A stretch of 20,522 nucleotides of DNA from positions 1 to 20,522 of the forward strand of contig CAZQEZ010000079.1 of the NCBI GenBank assembly GCA_964592475.1, given 5' to 3'. Each line of letters begins with the position of its first letter. The stretch's first letter is position 1. Of the stretch, positions 15,564-20,522 are shown piece by piece. The notes below the pieces were generated by a model, which had not been told where the DNA came from, did not search any database, and saw only the letters and a list, made by a program, of their open reading frames with translations. The stretch is from CAZQEZ01 sp964592475 (GTDB lineage Bacteria; Bacteroidota; Bacteroidia; Cytophagales; Cyclobacteriaceae). Both the position numbers and the translations under genes were made by a program.

Positions 15564-16547
15564 TCATAAATTTATCTTTACCTTTTCACCATTTATATCA
15601 AATGATATTCCTTTTGTAAAGCTTATTCCATTGAGTACATTTTCCAGGCTCACGTTGTTAAAGTTTCCAGTATAAGACCAATTAACTTGCTGGTCTGAAT
15701 TCAATACGGTGATTTCAACACCATACCATCTTTCCAGCTTTTGTACTACCTGAGATAAGCTACTATTTTTAAAAACAAGCACACCATCTTTCCAACCTAA
15801 TTCCTCGAGGGGGTCAAAATTACTTTTCTTACTAAATTGATTGTTCTTGTACTGCACCATTGTACCTGGTTCTAGTACTATAATTTTATTGGAAACTGAA
15901 GAAATTTTTACTTTGCCAGTGGAAAGAGCTACTTTATCCACCATAGTTTCCTTATAGGTTTGCACATTAAATGATGTGCCTAATGCAACAACCTCAATTG
16001 CTCCGGTTTTTACACTAAAAGGCATTTTTGGATTTTTAGCCACTTCAAAAAAAGCTTCACCTTTGAGCTTTATATTTCTGTTTTCAATGCCAAACCCTGT
16101 ATCATATTCAATGCTACTCTCTGCATTAAGCATAATTGTACTGCCGTCCTTTAATGATATTTTAAGTTTCTGTCCTTTTGGATTTTCTTTAATGATTATT
16201 TGAGGTTGTTGAATAACTGCTACGGTATCATTTTTTTCAATTGCTGAAAAATGATAAGCTCCAATACCCAAAAAAGCAATGAGTAATAAGCTAGCTGCAA
16301 TTTTCAAAGCTTGTCTTGATGATATAAATCGCTGGTTTTTATTGAAATTCCGATTTAATATTGTTTTAATATTGATAAGCCGATGGTTTTTAAATTCTTC
16401 CGCGGAAGCATAATCGTACCAGGATGTTTCAATATCATTTAACGCCTCCGGTTTATTTTTTTCATTCAGAAAGTATTTTAATACTTTATTGAACTCAGCT
16501 TCATTGCATTCTCCAGCTAAATACTTCTCAATTAATTTCTTATTCAC
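15564..16547 (-). CDS. FecR-family anti-sigma factor (right locus)
   Basis: A 327-residue inner-membrane anti-sigma factor. A short cytoplasmic region (1-80) begins LIEKYLAGECNEAEF. A membrane span lies at about 81-99 (IAASLLLIAFLGIGAY). The FecR domain lies at about 115-210 (SLKDGSTIMLNAES, LKGEAFFEVAKNP and VVALGTSFNVQ), and DUF4974 at about 255-325 (LVFKNSSLSQVVQKLERWYGVE). The start codon is GTG at 16547, with a GAAGAA stretch a few bases upstream that could act as a ribosome binding site. It sits between its cognate sigma gene (82 bp upstream) and the STN-bearing SusC (172 bp downstream), the standard order of a Bacteroidota cell-surface signalling cassette. It should sequester the sigma factor until glycan occupancy of SusC is signalled through the STN domain. 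Confidence 0.94.
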   Translation of the reverse strand: MNKKLIEKYLAGECNEAEFNKVLKYFLNEKNKPEALNDIETSWYDYASAEEFKNHRLINIKTILNRNFNKNQRFISSRQALKIAASLLLIAFLGIGAYHFSAIEKNDTVAVIQQPQIIIKENPKGQKLKISLKDGSTIMLNAESSIEYDTGFGIENRNIKLKGEAFFEVAKNPKMPFSVKTGAIEVVALGTSFNVQTYKETMVDKVALSTGKVKISSVSNKIIVLEPGTMVQYKNNQFSKKSNFDPLEELGWKDGVLVFKNSSLSQVVQKLERWYGVEITVLNSDQQVNWSYTGNFNNVSLENVLNGISFTKGISFDINGEKVKINL

Positions 16548-16629
16548 GGGTTCTTCGTACTTGATTTTCTATAAATACGGATGAGATGAAATTTACACCC
16601 AATGAAAATAAAAAAAAGTGGAGATTAAT

Positions 16630-17190
16630 TTAAGTTATTATCAAGAAGAAGATCAAAGCATTGAAATACTTTGTCAACTCTTTGATTGCCATATTGATAT
16701 GATTTTCTACTGTGCTTTTTGATAAGCCTAATTTTATTGCTATTTCTCCATTACGGTAGCCATCTTTTTTTAACAATAGCACTTCTTTTTGGCGATTCGG
16801 CAATTTGTTAATGATTTTATTTTCGTGTTCATTGAGATATTTGGTGATAATACATGCTTCCATAGTATCATCAAAGACCGGTTGAATATAACGATAATAG
16901 CTTTGAAAAGCTCTTTCTGTTACTATACGCCTTAATTTATCAAAAATAATATTGCGAGCAATTTTGATCATATAAGCCTCAAAAGACAGTTCCGGATTAA
17001 TCAGGGATCTTTTTTCCCAGATTTTAGCAAATGTATCCTGAACTACTTCTTCTGCATCTTGAGAGGTAAGAGAATGGTGAAGAGAAAAATTATATATTTT
17101 AGCAGCATACAAATCGAAAATTTGATTAAATGCCTTTACATTCCCCTTTTTTAACGATCTTATAAGTATTTGTCTATCTTCGCCGTTCAT
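16630..17190 (-). CDS. ECF-type RNA polymerase sigma factor (right locus)
   Basis: A 186-residue extracytoplasmic-function sigma factor. Region 2 spans about 20-88 (FNQIFDLYAAKIYNFS, DAEEVVQDTFAKIWEKR, YMIKIARNIIFDKLRR). Region 4 spans about 122-174 (LPNRQKEVLLLKKDGYRNGEIAIKLG in pieces, then the recognition helix SKSTVENHINMAIKEL). The ATG at 17190 gives the usual short N-terminus. After region 4 the protein ends in a hydrophobic tail, NALIFFLIIT. It heads the series sigma, FecR, SusC, SusD, hydrolase, sulfatase and most likely activates the susC promoter and possibly its own. It is transcribed divergently from the SNF2 helicase gene across 324 bp. Confidence 0.95.
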   Translation of the reverse strand: MNGEDRQILIRSLKKGNVKAFNQIFDLYAAKIYNFSLHHSLTSQDAEEVVQDTFAKIWEKRSLINPELSFEAYMIKIARNIIFDKLRRIVTERAFQSYYRYIQPVFDDTMEACIITKYLNEHENKIINKLPNRQKEVLLLKKDGYRNGEIAIKLGLSKSTVENHINMAIKELTKYFNALIFFLIIT

Positions 17191-17514
17191 TTAAAAACAA
17201 TTTTAATCAAATTCCCATTCTTTTAAAAATTTTTAAACTTAATTTTCTGAGAATATTAATAATTACTTTTTTAAGTCAGGCAAATACAAGTTTACCAATA
17301 ATTATTAATTCTTATTGTGATTGCCAATAATAAGTTCCCTTGAAGCTCCCATTCCAGAACCAATAGCATAAAAATTGAGCTCATACTTAATTAATGAAAT
17401 TTCCATTACCACCAAATTACTGATTTCAAAAAATATTTGAATCATATTTTGGGGCAACAAGACAGTTACTTATCTTTAAAGAATTATTTGATACTCATTT
17501 ATTAACCCTTCAAT
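17191..17514. other. Divergent intergenic region of 324 bp
   Basis: Very AT-rich DNA between the sigma factor gene (minus) and the SNF2 helicase gene (plus). Apart from the helicase promoter listed separately I see no coding sequence, RNA gene or strong hairpin. A weak TAAAATTG box (one mismatch to TAnnTTTG) lies just upstream of the sigma start. Confidence 0.65.
17448..17478 (+). promoter_or_regulatory. Bacteroidota-type promoter of the SNF2 helicase gene
   Basis: TTTG at 17448-17451, a 19-nt spacer and TATCTTTA at 17471-17478 (one mismatch from TAnnTTTG). The box ends 36 bp before the ATG at 17515, which leaves room for a leader of about 30 nt. Confidence 0.5.
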
Positions 17515-20181
17515 ATGCTGGAACTTGTAAGAGAAAAACTTGGTGAAATTAAAAAAAGTAGCGAAATAAGTAACCAGGATTACTTGCAGGCTACTGCATT
17601 ATTCCGCGATGATCATTGCATTCTGGTGGCTCAATCAAAACATCATTTTGAATTTTTAATAGAAAACCAACAGCAAAAACACGAAGTCTCCATTTTTGTA
17701 AATCAGGAGGAAAAAAGAATTTCTTCAATTACGGATGAAACTGAACCAGGATGGACAGTGCCAGCCCTGGTAGCCTTGATGCAACTGGAATATTTAGAAC
17801 AACGATATACGCTGCCCGATACCATGGAAGGTAAAAAATATACCCGTGATGGAATGAAATTCAGGGTATTGAGCGAAAGAGAACAAAAAGCGAAGCGCGC
17901 ACCTTACACGATAAAGCTGGCAGATAATATTTTTGGCGAACACCTGCTGACCAATGAAAGAGGAGTACGGTATAAAATTACTTTGCATGATTTTGCTAAA
18001 GAAACCGGCTACTGTAACAACATGGACTGGCGAACCAATAAGCTAGGCACTACCAAACATATCATGTTCGTATTCAACTATTTGAAACAAAACCCCGATG
18101 TTTTCAAGCGGCTGAGCCATCAATATCCCTGGGTAGAGATTTACCTGGACCCACTAATGGATTATCAGATCAGCTGGCACTTTCCTGATGAGCTTCCGGA
18201 GGAGATTGCCCTTTTGATCCGGCAATATTTTGGTGAGCAAAAGCATATAGATGAAAGTAAAGTCCCTGATTTTTTGGGTTTTTTACAAGCAGCTGAAGAA
18301 TATGAGGAAATTTTGATCAGACCGGAAGTGGCAGAAAAAGTTGAACAGGCCTACAATCGATTGTCCAATGATAAATTATCGGCTACTGAAAAGATAGACT
18401 TTGGCAAAATCAAAGCTGAACTATTTGCTTACCAGAAAGAAGGGGTGACTTTCGCCACGTTTAAGGAAGGAGCCATTATAGCTGACGAAATGGGTTTAGG
18501 AAAAACGATTCAGGCCATTACGATCGCGGTAGCCAAAAAAGACATCTTCGGGTTTACTAAAACGTTGGTAATTTGTCCGGCTTCTTTGAAAGAGCAATGG
18601 AAAAAAGAAATAGAGCGATTTAGTCACGAAAAAGCAGAAATACTGGAAGGGCTTCCCCAAGAAAGAGCACTGCACTACAAAAATTCAGAGGCTTATTTCC
18701 AAATTGTGAACTATGAGCTGGTATTGCGTGACAACCGGGCCATCAACCAGGCTAATTTTGATTTTATAATCCTGGATGAAGCCCAGCGGATAAAAAATTA
18801 CGATACCAAAACCTCCAGCGCAATTAAAAGCTTAGGTAAAAAGCACGCCCTGGTGATCACTGGCACTCCTATTGAAAACAAGTTGCTCGATCTTTACTCG
18901 GTAACGGCTTTTGTAGACCCCTACTTTTTATCACCCTTATGGGAATTCAGTTATCAACATTGCCTTTTCGACAATGCCAATGAAAACAAGATAACCGGGT
19001 ACTACAACCTGCAACAGTTAAAAAATAAAATGAAACAAATCCTGATCCGGCGTGAAAAACGTAACGTGATCAAGCAATTGCCTCACATTCAGCGCATTAC
19101 CGTGCCGGTAACCTTAACCGACAGACAAAAAGAATACCATGCCTCAGCCGGATCGGGAGTGGCCGCGATTTTAAGTAAAAAATTTATCACACCATTTGAT
19201 ATGCAGCGGTTGATGTTGCTGCTTAACAATATGCGAATGGCGTGCGATTCAAGCTTTTTAATTGACAAAGAAACCAACGAATCATCAAAACTTATCGAGT
19301 TGAAAGCCATTCTTACAGAAAAACTCGACTTGCAAAATACTGATCGAAAGATAATCATTTTTTCAGAATGGATGCGGATGAACAAACTGATCGGCAATTT
19401 GCTAAAGGAACTAAACATAGCCTATACTGAACTGAACAGTAAAGTACCGGTGAAAAAACGGGGTGAACTGATCAGTAAATTTGAAAAAGACCCGGTGATC
19501 AAAGTATTCCTTTCTACCGAAGCCGGTGGTGCTGGTTTGAATTTACAGATGGCGGATACCGTGATCAATTTTGAACTGCCCTGGAATCCGGCTAAAAAGA
19601 ATCAGCGCATTGGCCGTATCGACAGGATTGGGCAACAAAGCAAACAGGTTACCGTGATCGATTTGATGGCTGTTAATTCTATCGAGATGGATATAGCGGC
19701 AGGATTGGAGGTTAAGCAAAACCTGTTTGAAGGAGTACTTGACAGCCAGGGAAACACAGACAAAGTAGACCTTTCCAAACGGGGAAAGGAACAGTTTCTG
19801 GAAGATATGCGTAACATGCTGGCCAAGTTGGAAAAACCAGAAATAGAAACTGTAGAGGAAAACGAGGTGGAAGAAGAAGATAGTGAACTGGAAATAATTG
19901 AGACTACATTGGCAAATGGTGAAGAAAATAACGAAGCTGAACCCGGGTATCAACCAGATGAAGAAGAGGAGCGCAATTTGCCAGGCAACGAAACAAGTGA
20001 TGTGAAAACAGAAAGACAACACTATGAACAGGTAGAAAAGGTGATGCAGGACGGCATGAGTTTCCTTTCCGGATTATTTAAAATGTCGACCGGGAAAGAT
20101 ATGGCAGCTGAAAATGCTAAAATTGAAGTAGACCGGCAGACCGGTGAAGTGACCATGAAATTTAAGTTGCCGGGGATGTAA
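17515..20181 (+). CDS. SNF2-family DEAD/DEAH-type helicase/ATPase
   Basis: An 888-residue SNF2-like DNA-dependent ATPase. An N-terminal region of about 300 residues without a motif I recognise precedes the two RecA-like domains. Motif I is DEMGLGKT at 324-331, motif Ia CPASLKEQW near 354-362, motif II DEAQ at 421-424 and motif III TGTP at 449-452. Motif V is STEAGGAGLN at 667-676 and motif VI QRIGRIDRIGQ at 697-707. After the helicase core comes a strongly acidic linker (about 775-822) and then a short tail (about 835-888) with EKVMQDGMSFLSGLF and a final beta-rich stretch. Such proteins remodel or translocate along DNA, but the specific role of this Bacteroidota group is unclear. The core motifs are intact, so it should be active. 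It has its own promoter and is divergent from the polysaccharide locus, with no functional link evident. No partner gene follows within 340 bp. Confidence 0.95.
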   Translation: MLELVREKLGEIKKSSEISNQDYLQATALFRDDHCILVAQSKHHFEFLIENQQQKHEVSIFVNQEEKRISSITDETEPGWTVPALVALMQLEYLEQRYTLPDTMEGKKYTRDGMKFRVLSEREQKAKRAPYTIKLADNIFGEHLLTNERGVRYKITLHDFAKETGYCNNMDWRTNKLGTTKHIMFVFNYLKQNPDVFKRLSHQYPWVEIYLDPLMDYQISWHFPDELPEEIALLIRQYFGEQKHIDESKVPDFLGFLQAAEEYEEILIRPEVAEKVEQAYNRLSNDKLSATEKIDFGKIKAELFAYQKEGVTFATFKEGAIIADEMGLGKTIQAITIAVAKKDIFGFTKTLVICPASLKEQWKKEIERFSHEKAEILEGLPQERALHYKNSEAYFQIVNYELVLRDNRAINQANFDFIILDEAQRIKNYDTKTSSAIKSLGKKHALVITGTPIENKLLDLYSVTAFVDPYFLSPLWEFSYQHCLFDNANENKITGYYNLQQLKNKMKQILIRREKRNVIKQLPHIQRITVPVTLTDRQKEYHASAGSGVAAILSKKFITPFDMQRLMLLLNNMRMACDSSFLIDKETNESSKLIELKAILTEKLDLQNTDRKIIIFSEWMRMNKLIGNLLKELNIAYTELNSKVPVKKRGELISKFEKDPVIKVFLSTEAGGAGLNLQMADTVINFELPWNPAKKNQRIGRIDRIGQQSKQVTVIDLMAVNSIEMDIAAGLEVKQNLFEGVLDSQGNTDKVDLSKRGKEQFLEDMRNMLAKLEKPEIETVEENEVEEEDSELEIIETTLANGEENNEAEPGYQPDEEEERNLPGNETSDVKTERQHYEQVEKVMQDGMSFLSGLFKMSTGKDMAAENAKIEVDRQTGEVTMKFKLPGM

Positions 20182-20315
20182 AGAATGGTAATACTAGCTG
20201 CAAGTCTGCAAATTTATCCTGAACAATAAGTTCTCCTCAGTTCCCGGGACGTTTGTTTGCCAAGTTGGGTTAAGACTATCAGAGGCCCGAATTCAGCATA
20301 ATTAATTAGAATCAA

Positions 20316-20497
20316 CAGCAAAACCTGTCAGGATTAGTAAAATAACAATGCCAAATCCCGAAGGGATGACATGATCCTGCATGCAGCGTTTAAACCTGCC
20401 AGTCATAACAGGTTAAGGTGCTGTGCATCAATTGCAGTGCACCATTTATAAATGTCAGGTGCCTATTTATTTAAGGCAGCAAAACCTGTCAGGATTA
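20316..20497. repeat. 21-bp direct repeat pair with AACCTG core
   Basis: CAGCAAAACCTGTCAGGATTA, in two exact copies, is found at 20316-20336 and 20477-20497 (the last base of the repeat is the 21st, A). Between them lies an inverted AACCTG / CAGGTT pair (about 20392-20414). A copy-per-genome count would show whether this is a dispersed repeat family. Confidence 0.75.
20355..20443. repeat. Small stems and palindromes in the repeat cluster
   Basis: ATCCC at 20355-20359 and GGGAT at 20363-20367 form a 5-bp stem with a GAA loop. CTGCATGCAG at 20377-20386 is a perfect 10-bp palindrome. Arms 20417-20427 and 20433-20443 pair at 9 of 11 positions around a 5-nt loop. None is followed by a T-tract, so terminator function is not supported. 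Confidence 0.5.
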
Positions 20498-20522
20498 TAA
20501 AGTCGAAAGTATATATTGTCCT

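Larger units (their letters stand above)
20182..20522. other. Repeat-rich non-coding end of window
   Basis: No coding sequence is supported in these 341 bp. They hold several short repeats: a 21-bp direct repeat, related AACCTG/CAGGTT elements, a small ATCCC-GAA-GGGAT stem, a 10-bp palindrome and an imperfect hairpin. This looks like a cluster of dispersed intergenic repeats. Confidence 0.7.

Noticed and set aside
17312..17330. 6-bp inverted repeat TTATTG / CAATAA in the sigma-helicase spacer
   Set aside because: It is short and AT-rich and is expected by chance in such DNA.
19543..20022. Open frame of 159 codons on the minus strand
   Set aside because: It is antisense to the SNF2 helicase. 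Its phenylalanine-rich sequence is the complement of the acidic GAA-rich linker.
20316..20497. CRISPR array
   Set aside because: There are only two repeat copies, the spacing is about 140 bp, and no cas gene is present.

Overview
The window looks like chromosomal DNA of a Bacteroidota member, most likely a Cytophagales-type marine or soil glycan degrader. The reasons are paired SusC/SusD genes, FecR anti-sigma factors with the Bacteroidota-type C-terminal domain (DUF4974), AT-rich intergenic DNA, few Shine-Dalgarno sites, and promoter-like boxes of the Bacteroidota TTTG / TAnnTTTG type. No rRNA, tRNA, CRISPR array or transposase was seen. A run of 100 N at 4417-4516 is an assembly gap of unknown true length, so adjacency across it is not proven.

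Left part (1-5170). On the minus strand lie, in transcription order, an ECF-like sigma factor (5170-4517), a FecR anti-sigma factor (1648-590) and the first 158 codons of a SusC-type TonB-dependent transducer (474-1, running off the window). This is a cell-surface signalling cassette, but its sigma and FecR genes are separated by the gap and by two convergent AAA_14-type ATPase genes (1901-3091 plus, 4294-3161 minus).

Middle (5338-6479). Two tandem Uma2 (DUF820, PD-(D/E)XK-like) genes lie 11 bp apart. Their ends are almost identical and their middle segment is strongly diverged. About 390 bp without a gene follows.

Polysaccharide utilisation locus (17190-6872, minus strand). In transcription order: ECF sigma, FecR, a full STN-containing SusC, SusD lipoprotein, a secreted alpha-galactosidase-like hydrolase (clan GH-D type) and a lipoprotein type I sulfatase. 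The implied scheme is that SusCD captures and imports a glycan, occupancy is signalled through the STN domain to FecR, FecR releases the sigma factor, and the hydrolase and sulfatase process the glycan. A sulfated alpha-galactoside-containing glycan is the simplest substrate guess, but this is inference. A perfect 11-bp inverted repeat separates susCD from the enzyme genes.

Right part (17515-20522). A divergently transcribed SNF2-family helicase with an acidic linker and a conserved-looking tail, then a 340-bp non-coding end rich in short repeats.

The points most worth a second look are the mosaic Uma2 duplication, the FecR-SusC hairpins present at both loci, the ATPase pair inside the signalling cassette, and the hydrolase whose active-site region departs from classical GH36. 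I found no clearly new multi-gene system.
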